From NCBI GenBank assembly GCA_903832475.1, contig CAILBQ010000681.1, positions 1-9,900 on the forward strand: 9,900 bases of DNA, written 5' to 3'. Numbering within the stretch: position 1 is the stretch's first letter; each line of letters opens with the position of its first letter. The notes under the pieces were generated by a model. That model did not search any database. It worked only from the letters and a program-made list of their open reading frames with translations, and was not told where the DNA came from. Positions 1-6,170 of this stretch are shown here, one piece after another. Source of the stretch: an uncultured Acidobacteriota bacterium. GTDB lineage: Bacteria > Acidobacteriota > Terriglobia > Terriglobales > Acidobacteriaceae. Position numbers and translations under genes: made by a program.

Positions 1-427
1 CCGTCTTGTCTCCTACGAAGGGCATATCTCCAGTGAGCAGGAGCACCTGGGGCCGCTCCAGTGCGATCTTGTCGACCAGCCACTGGCGAACCTTGGGATT
101 GGTGCCTTTGGTGATCGCCGGATCCGTAAAGCGCATGTCGCCGTACGCCACCATGTGCATCGGTTGGTTCGGCGAAAATTGCTTCAGAACGAAAGTAGGC
201 CTGGAATCTCTTCCGGGGCGGACCGGAGCAATGGAAGGGTTCTCGGCAGCATGCGTAACGGCACTTTCATGGCCAGAAACAGAGGAACTATCGGCAAGTT
301 CCTGCAATGGATCTGGAGCAGCCGTTGCGTGGACAACTAGATTCGCCAGCGCCAACGTGACAATGGCCATGAGTCTTGCTGAAAAGAGAAAAGGGAAGCT
401 AAATTGTCGATCGTGTCGAGCATTCAT
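1..427 (-). CDS. Exported calcineurin-like metallophosphoesterase, partial (N-terminal 142 residues)
   Basis: The frame is open without a stop from an ATG at 427 down to the window edge, so only the N-terminus is present. Residues 1-37 look like a Sec signal peptide: a basic start (MNARHDR), a hydrophobic stretch at about 19-33 and a likely cleavage after HATA (residue 36). A low-complexity Ser/Ala/Pro linker follows to about residue 78. The catalytic domain then begins with MVAYGDMRFTDP (D97 in YGDMR) and continues to PQVLLLTGDMPFVGD (D134 in TGD). The two GD motifs at this spacing match the first two metal-binding blocks of calcineurin-like phosphoesterases; the Arg after GDM replaces the His of the common GDxH motif. 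The rest of the metal site lies outside the window. The protein probably acts outside the cytoplasmic membrane on phosphoesters; the substrate is unknown. It is divergent from the nuo operon. An in-frame ATG at codon 20 is an alternative start that would still leave a signal peptide. Confidence 0.75.
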   Translation of the reverse strand, partial: MNARHDRQFSFPFLFSARLMAIVTLALANLVVHATAAPDPLQELADSSSVSGHESAVTHAAENPSIAPVRPGRDSRPTFVLKQFSPNQPMHMVAYGDMRFTDPAITKGTNPKVRQWLVDKIALERPQVLLLTGDMPFVGDKT

Positions 428-471
428 GCAGCCCTAGAGTACCATCGCGCCTTTTCCACGAATAAGAGCGC

Positions 472-819
472 TCATGCACGAAGTAAATCGAGCCACAAAC
501 AAATGCGCTCGATCAGGCTGGGAGCAAAGGGGCAGCTTGAATAGATGTCGCGACTATGAGCTTTGAGTATCTCGATCGCCTGCACCTCTCCAGAAGGAGC
601 GGCTTTCGAATGGAGCGGCCGTCGGCAAACGAGGGCATATTCATCGGCCAGGTATTCGATCGCGTGTCCGAGGATTTCGAGAGCCCGCCCCTCCCGTTGT
701 GGAATGATGCGGGGACGCAAAGCCGCTTTGCTCGATGGACTGCAAGGCGCGGCGCAGAACCTGGCGTGCGTCGGGCAGGCAGGGGCTGAAAGGGGGATCG
801 GCTGGGGCAGCAGGGGCAT
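472..819 (-). CDS. Small conserved-looking hypothetical protein, possibly frameshifted
   Basis: I do not recognise a function. The C-terminal two thirds look like a genuine soluble protein: REGRALEILGHAIEYLADEY, then a spacer and a second helical stretch (EVQAIEILKAHSRDIYSS), then a leucine-rich end finishing in LLRA. I recall similar short proteins from Acidobacteria, but could not check this. The ATG at 819 is chosen because GTGAGG lies 6 bases upstream (826-831); ATG at 825 and GTG at 831 are alternatives in the same frame. The first 40 residues are Pro/Cys-rich and unconvincing, whereas the neighbouring - frame over about 725-790 reads PDARQVLRRALQSIEQSGF, which looks more like protein. 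A frameshift may therefore have split the gene. It lies 44 bases upstream of the metallophosphoesterase on the same strand and may be co-transcribed with it. Confidence 0.45.
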   Translation of the reverse strand: MPLLPQPIPLSAPACPTHARFCAAPCSPSSKAALRPRIIPQREGRALEILGHAIEYLADEYALVCRRPLHSKAAPSGEVQAIEILKAHSRDIYSSCPFAPSLIERICLWLDLLRA

Positions 820-1187
820 AAGCATCCTCACAGCGTCTATCGGCTATGCCTTTAGAGCCCTCAGATGACGGAGGTACTGGCACTTTTGGGGCAATGCGCC
901 TCTGATCACCAGCCCGTCCGTCACCCGACCGAGTCGACCGAACTTCTGGGCGCTTCGAGGTGAGTCCGCTGTGTCAGCATCGGCGTGAGCATGTCCAGGT
1001 TTCAAAAACCAGTTGCTTTCGATGCCGGGATGAACTCCCTTTGTTCTCCCGACGAACGGGCCGCTTGACTCAGCGAGGTCGAAAACCTAAGCTCAAGCTA
1101 GCGGTTGCGGGGGATAACCAAAGTACTGCTCGTGCCGACCGCAGTCCGGAAGTCCCGCGCCTGGGCAATTTGCAAGTGAGAGTGTCG
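820..1187. other. Divergent intergenic region between the - strand pair and nuoA
   Basis: About 370 bases separate the divergent gene sets. The nuoA frame stays open through much of this stretch (an upstream ATG-like start at 960 gives 76 extra codons), but the encoded residues are Arg/Ser/Pro-rich with no NuoA-like character, so I treat it as non-coding. I see one reasonable promoter for nuoA (1065-1093) and no recognisable riboswitch, tRNA or strong terminator hairpin. The promoter for the - strand genes must also lie here, but I could not pick out a convincing one. Confidence 0.5.
1065..1093 (+). promoter_or_regulatory. Candidate sigma70-type promoter for the nuo operon
   Basis: TTGACT (1065-1070) matches the -35 consensus at 5 of 6 positions. 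It is followed after exactly 17 bases by TAAGCT (1088-1093), which keeps the first, second and sixth bases of the -10 consensus. It lies about 95 bases before the nuoA start, leaving a 5' leader of roughly 85-90 bases. The -10 element is weak, so this is only a candidate. Confidence 0.35.
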
Positions 1188-1592
1188 ATGACTGTTCCTT
1201 ACTTCTGGCAATACATTCCGCTGCTATTACAGATCCTCGCCGCGTTTGGATTGGGAATCGGCATGGCCGTAGGATCGAATTTTGTGGGCCGGCATCGCAA
1301 CACGAAGACCAAGCTCGATTCGTACGAGTGCGGAATTGTATCGGTGGGTGACGCGCGGGGACGATTCAGCGTGCGTTTCTACATGGTAGCGATGCTGTTC
1401 ATCCTGTTCGACGTGGAAGTGGTCTTCATGATGCCGTGGGCGGTGATTTATCGCCAGTTGCCGGCAATCACGGGACAGAGGTTCTTCGGCTTCTGGGAAA
1501 TGATCGTTTACCTTGGATTTGTTGCTGTCGGCCTTTTATTCATTGTGAAAAAAGGGATTCTGAACTGGTCTAACGACAAGAACGACCTCTAG
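1188..1592 (+). CDS. nuoA: NADH-quinone oxidoreductase subunit A
   Basis: Small membrane subunit of complex I (bacterial homologue of mitochondrial ND3), 134 residues, the usual family length. It has three hydrophobic segments at about 8-30, 63-86 and 102-120. The loop between the first two carries KLDSYECGI with the conserved Cys47, followed by GDARGRFSVRFYMVAMLF and FDVEVVFMMPWAV, the family hallmark with acidic Asp75 and Glu77 in the second helix. NuoA sits next to NuoH near the quinone entry region, and the loop takes part in active/deactive switching in studied homologues. The start at 1188 gives a normal N-terminus (MTVPYFWQYIPLLL) after AAGTGAG at 1174-1180; a GTG at 1182 is possible, and an upstream start at 960 would add an implausible 76-residue extension. 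It is the first gene of the operon, 48 bases before nuoC; nuoB, normally next, is missing. Confidence 0.95.
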   Translation: MTVPYFWQYIPLLLQILAAFGLGIGMAVGSNFVGRHRNTKTKLDSYECGIVSVGDARGRFSVRFYMVAMLFILFDVEVVFMMPWAVIYRQLPAITGQRFFGFWEMIVYLGFVAVGLLFIVKKGILNWSNDKNDL

Positions 1593-1640
1593 TGCTGATT
1601 TGGCTGTCTCAGATTACGACGCCCTGAAAGAGAGAAATCG

Positions 1641-2135
1641 ATGAGCGTGACGTTGGCCGATAAGGCGTCTGTACTGCGCGAAAAGGGCGATCATCCTGCT
1701 GTTGCCGCCCTTGTGGGATGGAAGCCGGAAGCCCTGGCGGACGCCCGATGGGATCGGGAAGAACTCACGCTGACCATTCGACTCGAGGATATTCAAGGCG
1801 CTGGTGTAGCCGTTCAGCAGGCCGGGTTCAACTTCCTGGAAGACGTCACGGCAGTTGACTGGTTTCCTGCAACTCCGCGGTTTCAGGTGAGCTACCACGT
1901 TTTGTCGCACAAGTTTAAGGAACGCATCCGGCTGCGTGTCCTGGTGGATGGAGACAGTCCCTCGCTGGATACCATCACGTCTGTGTGGCCCTCGGCCAAT
2001 TACTATGAACGCGAGATCTTTGACCTGTTTGGAGTTCGGTTCGACGGGCACCCGAATCTGCGCCGCATCATGATGCCAGAGGAATGGCCGGGGCATCCTC
2101 TGCGCAAGGACTATCCGGTTGAGGGCTACCGTTGA
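1641..2135 (+). CDS. nuoC: NADH-quinone oxidoreductase subunit C
   Basis: The 30-kDa subunit of complex I, 164 residues, a hydrophilic protein of the connection module that packs against NuoD. It binds no cofactor. The family signature is clear at about 121-143: YYEREIFDLFGVRF followed by GHPNLRRIMM. A PGHPLRKDYP motif follows near the C-terminus (150-159), and the protein ends in EGYR. It is a separate gene here, unlike the nuoCD fusion of E. coli. The start at 1641 is preceded by AAAGAGAG (1627-1634) about 6 bases upstream. It follows nuoA by 48 bases, whereas in most operons nuoB would sit between them. A 78-base gap separates it from nuoD. Confidence 0.95.
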   Translation: MSVTLADKASVLREKGDHPAVAALVGWKPEALADARWDREELTLTIRLEDIQGAGVAVQQAGFNFLEDVTAVDWFPATPRFQVSYHVLSHKFKERIRLRVLVDGDSPSLDTITSVWPSANYYEREIFDLFGVRFDGHPNLRRIMMPEEWPGHPLRKDYPVEGYR

Positions 2136-2213
2136 GACCTTCGCGCATCGTGAGCACTCGATGTTTCACAGACAAAACCTGGCACCAAACGCGGCAAGGG
2201 GAGAAAAGCTTCG

Positions 2214-3434
2214 ATGTCTGAATTGACGGCAACGCCGATCTTGGAAGCGCCCCGCGCCGAGGGTTCCAACGATCAGACGATGGTCCTGAACATGGGGCCA
2301 CAGCATCCGTCGACGCATGGTGTGTTGCGCCTGGTGCTCGAAATTGACGGCGAAGTCGTGGTGCGGCTATATCCCGAAATCGGCTACCTGCCTACCGGCA
2401 TCGAGAAGACATGCGAGGCGAAGTTTTACCAGCAGGTGGTGCCCCTCACCGATCGCATCGACTACCTGAGCCCGATGCATAACAACCTCTGCTACTGCCT
2501 GGCGGTCGAGAAGCTGCTGGAGTTGCCGATCCCGGACAAGGCGCAATGGATGCGAGTGCTGCTGTCGGAGCTGACGCGGCTGAACTCGCACCTCGTCTGG
2601 CTGGGCACGCATGCCATGGATATTGGCGCGCTGACTGTGTTTCTGTACACCTTCCGTGAGCGCGAAGACATTCTGCGCATCTTTGAACTGGTAGCAGGCC
2701 AGCGCATGATGACCAGCTATTTCCGCATAGGCGGGCTGTCCATGGAGCCGCCGCTTGACTTTTTCGATCGGGTCAAGGCGTTCATGAAGACCTTCCCGGA
2801 AAAGATTGACGAGTATGCGAACCTTCTCACGGGGAATCCGATTTTTGTAAATCGGCTCCAGAATGTGGGTCATCTTTCGGCCGCCGATGCGATCGCCCTG
2901 GGAGTGACGGGACCACCTCTGCGCGCCTCGGGCGTCGACTTTGACCTGCGCCGCGACATGCCATATTCCAGTTACGAGAAATTCGACTTCAAGGTGCCGA
3001 CTTCCGATCGCTGCGATGTGTGGGGACGCTACCTGGTGCGGCTGGAAGAGATGAAGGAATCGGTCAAGATCATCAACCAGGCGCTGGCGGGCATGCCTGA
3101 GGGACCGGTCAAGGCCGATGCTCCGAAAATCGTGCTACCGGATCGCGAGAAGATGAAGACGCAGATGGAGTCGCTGATCCATCACTTCAAGATCGTGACG
3201 GAAGGTTTCGCTGTGCCGGCTGGCGAGGTGTACCAGGGGATCGAATCTTCACGCGGGCAGATGGGGTACTACGTGGTATCCGATGGAACGGCCAAGCCAT
3301 ATCGGGTACATATGCGCAATCCTTCCTTTGCTACGCTTCAGGCTGTTGAGACGATGTGCCAGGGGCGCATGCTTGCGGACGTGGTAGCGGTGATCGGTTC
3401 GATTGATGTGGTGCTGGGAGAGATCGACCGTTAG
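2214..3434 (+). CDS. nuoD: NADH-quinone oxidoreductase subunit D
   Basis: The 49-kDa subunit of complex I, 406 residues, related to the large subunit of [NiFe] hydrogenases. With NuoB it forms the quinone-reduction site. The N-terminal loop reads MGPQHPSTHG (27-36); His35 corresponds to Thermus Nqo4 His38, and Tyr84 in RIDYLSPM to Tyr87, the pair that contacts the quinone head group in studied enzymes. The core motif LNSHLVWLGTHAMDIGA lies at about 123-139 and RMMTSYFRIGG at 164-174. The C-terminus ends in VVLGEIDR, as is typical. The hydrogenase Ni-binding cysteines are absent, as expected. The start is supported by AAGGGGAG at 2196-2203, 10 bases upstream. Its functional partner NuoB is not encoded in this window. 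The stop lies 12 bases before the first inserted unknown gene. Confidence 0.97.
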   Translation: MSELTATPILEAPRAEGSNDQTMVLNMGPQHPSTHGVLRLVLEIDGEVVVRLYPEIGYLPTGIEKTCEAKFYQQVVPLTDRIDYLSPMHNNLCYCLAVEKLLELPIPDKAQWMRVLLSELTRLNSHLVWLGTHAMDIGALTVFLYTFREREDILRIFELVAGQRMMTSYFRIGGLSMEPPLDFFDRVKAFMKTFPEKIDEYANLLTGNPIFVNRLQNVGHLSAADAIALGVTGPPLRASGVDFDLRRDMPYSSYEKFDFKVPTSDRCDVWGRYLVRLEEMKESVKIINQALAGMPEGPVKADAPKIVLPDREKMKTQMESLIHHFKIVTEGFAVPAGEVYQGIESSRGQMGYYVVSDGTAKPYRVHMRNPSFATLQAVETMCQGRMLADVVAVIGSIDVVLGEIDR

Positions 3435-3446
3435 GTCAGGGATTCT

Positions 3447-3983
3447 ATGCCGGATTATGCACAACTCGCGATTGAGGCCAAGGCCAAGATGAAAGCGGCA
3501 GAACTGCAACAGGCGGCCCGGCTGAAGCTGGATGCCGATCTGCGCGGTTATTTCGAGCAACTGCATGCGGCGTTGAGCGCAGAAATCGACAAGGCCAATG
3601 AGGAGCTTCGCCGTCAGGACGTGCCGACCTTCTCAGGGATTGCGGTAACCAGCGGCGCTGGTGCGGAAGTCAATAGCGGTCAACTTCCCGAACGGACCGG
3701 AGAGCCGACCCTGGGCATCAAGTACGGTGAGAATCGCTTTTGCTATGTCCTTCTGCGTACCGAACCGCCGGAGTTGGAAGCGAAGTTGACAGGCGATGTT
3801 GAGACGGCGCCCGATGCTCGAAGCGACGATTCGTGGACGCATCTTACGTGGTTTTTTCAAGGCAGGGACACAGGCCTGCTGGTAAACCGAATCAATTACA
3901 TTCCCGGCGTGGACAAGAGCCCTTCGATCACCGATATTGCCGAGACAATCGTAGCGGGCATGATCCGGGGGTATTTTGATTGA
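3447..3983 (+). CDS. Unrecognised 178-residue protein inserted between nuoD and nuoE
   Basis: I do not recognise this family. Residues 1-58 look almost wholly helical and charged (AKAKMKAAELQQAARLKL, then EIDKANEELRR), perhaps forming a coiled coil. Residues 60-178 look like a mixed alpha/beta domain: GEPTLGIKYGENRFCYVLLR, then a variable acidic linker (114-128), then SWTHLTWFFQGRDTGLLVN and a C-terminal helix ending in GYFD. There are no signal peptide, membrane segments or cysteine clusters (a single Cys99). The start is supported by AGGGA about 5 bases upstream. It begins 12 bases after nuoD and its stop overlaps the next gene by 8 bases, so it is embedded in the operon and probably co-translated with it. 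Its position suggests a lineage-specific accessory or assembly role for complex I, which is pure inference. Base composition and codon style resemble the neighbouring nuo genes. Confidence 0.85.
   Translation: MPDYAQLAIEAKAKMKAAELQQAARLKLDADLRGYFEQLHAALSAEIDKANEELRRQDVPTFSGIAVTSGAGAEVNSGQLPERTGEPTLGIKYGENRFCYVLLRTEPPELEAKLTGDVETAPDARSDDSWTHLTWFFQGRDTGLLVNRINYIPGVDKSPSITDIAETIVAGMIRGYFD
3967..3971 (+). promoter_or_regulatory. Ribosome binding site for the TTG-initiated gene
   Basis: GGGGG at 3967-3971 lies 4 bases before the TTG at 3976. It supports initiation there instead of further inside the frame. It is located within the last codons of the upstream gene, as expected for translational coupling. 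Confidence 0.4.
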
Positions 3984-4293
3984 TGCCGCGGTCGCCGTCT
4001 ACGCAGAGCTTTGGGTGTCGCTGGCCTCGATGCTGCGCAGCTATACGGCCGTGCATGGGCTCAATCGCAAGGAACAGGCCATGGTCGAGCTTGGCGAGGA
4101 ACACATCCTGGTGCGAGTTAGCGAGCGCTGGATGCGGCTTGACCGCAATGAGACCGAGGTGAGTTGGTTGCGGGAGAATGGAAGCAAAGGCACGATGCAT
4201 TTGACTGTGGATGGACGACTGAAGGGCGCTGACGGATTGGAAGAAGAGCTGGATCTGCAAGCCGAAGCATGGGCGCGGGAGTTGATGCGATGA
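3976..4293 (+). CDS. Unrecognised 105-residue protein, TTG start, overlapping nuoE
   Basis: I do not recognise this family. With the TTG start the protein is 105 residues: a helical N-terminus (about 1-36, weakly amphipathic with VAVYAELWVSLASML), a middle that reads like beta strands (EEHILVRVSERWMRL and TEVSWLRENG, ending in TMHLTVDGRL), and an acidic C-terminal helix (LEEELDLQAEAWARELM). It has no cysteine and no clear membrane segment. The strand-rich middle could be a small sheet that packs on a partner, but this is a guess. It overlaps the upstream unknown gene by 8 bases and its TGA overlaps the nuoE ATG (ATGA). This arrangement implies coupled translation with both neighbours and makes a complex-I-related role plausible. 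Internal GTG (4011) or ATG (4029) starts would shorten it but break the overlap. Confidence 0.8.
   Translation: MIDAAVAVYAELWVSLASMLRSYTAVHGLNRKEQAMVELGEEHILVRVSERWMRLDRNETEVSWLRENGSKGTMHLTVDGRLKGADGLEEELDLQAEAWARELMR
4277..4281 (+). promoter_or_regulatory. Ribosome binding site fixing the nuoE start
   Basis: GGGAG at 4277-4281 is 8 bases before the ATG at 4290. It favours this start over the in-frame ATG at 4269, which would add seven residues (MGAGVDA) and lacks a comparable site. Confidence 0.55.
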
Positions 4294-4820
4294 GTACGGA
4301 AAGCCTGTCGATTTTTTCTCCTCAACTGGCGGCGCGCTTTGATGCGTTGGTGGAGAAATACCCACTGCGCCGCTCGGCGCTAATTCCGATGCTGCTGTAT
4401 GCGCAGGATGAGATTGGGTACCTTTCGGACGCGGTGATGGAAGAGGTTGCGGAGCGGATAGGCATCACTACCCTCGATGTGCGGAACGTGGCCAGCTATT
4501 ACTCCATGCTGCGGTTCAAGCCGGTTGGCAAGTACAACGTGCAGGTGTGCACCAACATTAGCTGCATGCTGCGCGGGGCGTACGACATCTTTGAGCACTT
4601 GCAGGACAGGCTGGGAATCGGGCATAAGGGCGTGACGGCGGATGGGGTGTTTTCGCTGGAAGAGGTGGAATGCATCGGAGTTTGCTGCTGGGCTCCGGCG
4701 CTTCAGGTAAACTACGATTTCCACGACGACCTCACGAACGAGAAAGTAGACGACGTGTTGGCAAGTTACCGCGCGAAAGCTCGATCTGAACAGGCTGAGG
4801 GGGGCTCCGCGCATGCCTAG
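4290..4820 (+). CDS. nuoE: NADH-quinone oxidoreductase subunit E (24-kDa, [2Fe-2S])
   Basis: Thioredoxin-fold subunit of the NADH-oxidising arm, 176 residues with the start at 4290. It binds the [2Fe-2S] cluster N1a next to the NuoF flavin. The four ligands are visible as Cys87 and Cys92 (CTNISC) and Cys128 and Cys132 (CIGVC). The spacing is the same as in E. coli NuoE, where they are 92, 97, 133 and 137. The N-terminal helical domain includes ALIPMLLYAQDEIGYL, typical of the family. The second motif continues CCWAPALQVNYDF, with an additional Cys133 and a Trp where many homologues have Asn. The ATG overlaps the TGA of the preceding unknown gene, and the stop overlaps nuoF by 8 bases, so translation is likely coupled. 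NuoE and NuoF usually form a tight heterodimer. Confidence 0.96.
   Translation: MSTESLSIFSPQLAARFDALVEKYPLRRSALIPMLLYAQDEIGYLSDAVMEEVAERIGITTLDVRNVASYYSMLRFKPVGKYNVQVCTNISCMLRGAYDIFEHLQDRLGIGHKGVTADGVFSLEEVECIGVCCWAPALQVNYDFHDDLTNEKVDDVLASYRAKARSEQAEGGSAHA
4797..4804 (+). promoter_or_regulatory. Strong ribosome binding site for nuoF
   Basis: GAGGGGGG lies inside the 3' end of nuoE, 8 bases before the nuoF ATG at 4813. It fixes the nuoF start within the 8-base overlap of the two genes. Confidence 0.5.
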
Positions 4821-6120
4821 GCTTGTGTCGCATCCGGATGAAGTGAAGATTGTGACGCGCCGGTTTGGCATGGGTGCGGCGGAGATTGATCGGTACATCG
4901 AGCTGGGCGGGTATGAGTCCGCGAAAAAGTGCCTGGAGCAGGGGCCGGAGTTCATCATCAACGAGATGAAGGCTTCGGGGCTGCGCGGGCGCGGGGGAGC
5001 GGGGTTTCCGACAGGACTGAAGTGGTCGTTTGTCCCGAAGCAGTCGACCAAGCCGAAGTATGTGCTGGTGAATGGCGATGAAAGCGAGCCGGGAACCTGC
5101 AAGGATCATCTGATCTTTCTTCATGATCCGCATGCCGTGATTGAAGGAACTGTTATTGCCGGGCTGGCGATCGGGGCGAAGACGGGTTTCATCTACCTAC
5201 GCGGCGAATATCGCTACCTGATCGAGATAGTCGAGAAAGCTGTTGCCGACGCGTATGCGAAGGGTTTTCTTGGGAAGAACATTTTTGGATCGGAGACGGA
5301 GTTTCAGGTCATCGTGCAGACCGGTGCGGGCGCATATGAAGTGGGCGAAGAGTCGGCGCTGATGGAGTCGCTCGAAGGCAAGCGTGGTGTGCCGCGGATC
5401 AAGCCTCCCTTCCCTGCCGTGGTTGGTTTGTATGGTGGGCCAACGGTGATCAACAACGCCGAGACGATTGCGACGGTGCCGCATATTTTTGCCATGGGCG
5501 GCGCGGCGTATGCGGCGGTTGGTTCGGAACGCAACGGGGGCACGCGGCTGTTTGGCATCAGCGGGCATGTCGAGCGGCCGGGCGTGTACGAGCTGCCCAT
5601 GGGCTACAACCTGAAGAAGATGATCTATGAAGTGGCCGGCGGCGTTCGCGGCGGACGCCAGTTGAAAGCTGTGGTGCCGGGCGGGTCTTCGACGCCGGTA
5701 CTGCTGCCGAGCGAGATCGACCTGGGCATGGACTTTGACCAGGTGGGCAAGGCCGGTTCGATGCTGGGGTCGGGCGGGGTTGTGGTCATTGACGACCAGA
5801 CTTGCATTGTCGAGTTCGCGCTTCGCACGATCAGCTTCTATGCGCATGAAAGCTGCGGGTGGTGCATCCCCTGCCGCGAAGGAACGGACTGGCTGAAGAA
5901 GTCGCTGACGCGCTTTCATGCCGGGTTTGGAACGATGAAGGACATCGACAACATTCAATATCTTGCGGAAAACATGATGGGACGCACGTTCTGCCCGCTG
6001 GGCGATGCGGCGGCCATGCCGACAATTGGATTTGTGAAGAAGTTCCGCAAGGAATTTGAAGATCACCTCAACGGCAAGCCCTGCCCTTTCGCGAAACATG
6101 TGGAAGTGGCGCTGGTTTAG
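4813..6120 (+). CDS. nuoF: NADH-quinone oxidoreductase subunit F (51-kDa, FMN, [4Fe-4S])
   Basis: NADH-binding subunit of complex I, 435 residues, normal length. It accepts hydride from NADH on FMN and passes electrons to cluster N3. The FMN/NADH fold begins at about 55-71 with GLRGRGGAGFPTGLKW. VNGDESEPGTCKD (86-98) and RGVPRIKPPFPA (191-202) follow, then VINNAETIATVP (212-223). The SLBB domain covers about 245-330. The N3 ligands are Cys348, Cys351 and Cys354 (ESCGWCIPCREG) and Cys394 (TFCPLGDAA), matching E. coli 351, 354, 357 and 398. One departure stands out: residues 171-182 read GAGAYEVGEESA, where the classical 51-kDa signature has an aliphatic residue and Cys (YICGEE). The sequence has Glu176 and Val177 instead. 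It overlaps nuoE by 8 bases and has a strong ribosome binding site; 50 bases separate it from nuoG. Confidence 0.97.
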   Translation: MPRLVSHPDEVKIVTRRFGMGAAEIDRYIELGGYESAKKCLEQGPEFIINEMKASGLRGRGGAGFPTGLKWSFVPKQSTKPKYVLVNGDESEPGTCKDHLIFLHDPHAVIEGTVIAGLAIGAKTGFIYLRGEYRYLIEIVEKAVADAYAKGFLGKNIFGSETEFQVIVQTGAGAYEVGEESALMESLEGKRGVPRIKPPFPAVVGLYGGPTVINNAETIATVPHIFAMGGAAYAAVGSERNGGTRLFGISGHVERPGVYELPMGYNLKKMIYEVAGGVRGGRQLKAVVPGGSSTPVLLPSEIDLGMDFDQVGKAGSMLGSGGVVVIDDQTCIVEFALRTISFYAHESCGWCIPCREGTDWLKKSLTRFHAGFGTMKDIDNIQYLAENMMGRTFCPLGDAAAMPTIGFVKKFRKEFEDHLNGKPCPFAKHVEVALV

Positions 6121-6170
6121 CCGCACCGTTGATTCAAGATTGATTCGGCGATGAGCCGCGGAAAGATGGA

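Noticed and set aside
6..437. A 143-codon + strand open frame at the left edge
   Set aside because: The opposite strand encodes a signal peptide followed by clear phosphoesterase motifs; the + strand frame has no recognisable features and is a shadow.
556..868. + strand open frames opposite the small - strand gene
   Set aside because: Arg/Ser-rich or unstructured translations without a good ribosome binding site; the - strand frame gives a better protein.
960..1187. N-terminal extension of nuoA by 76 codons in the same open frame
   Set aside because: The residues are Arg/Ser-rich and unlike NuoA, and the start at 1188 yields exactly the normal family length and N-terminus. The candidate promoter also falls inside this stretch.
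3786..3791. TTGACA hexamer inside the 178-residue gene
   Set aside because: No -10 element follows at 16-18 bases; it is a coincidental match inside a coding region.
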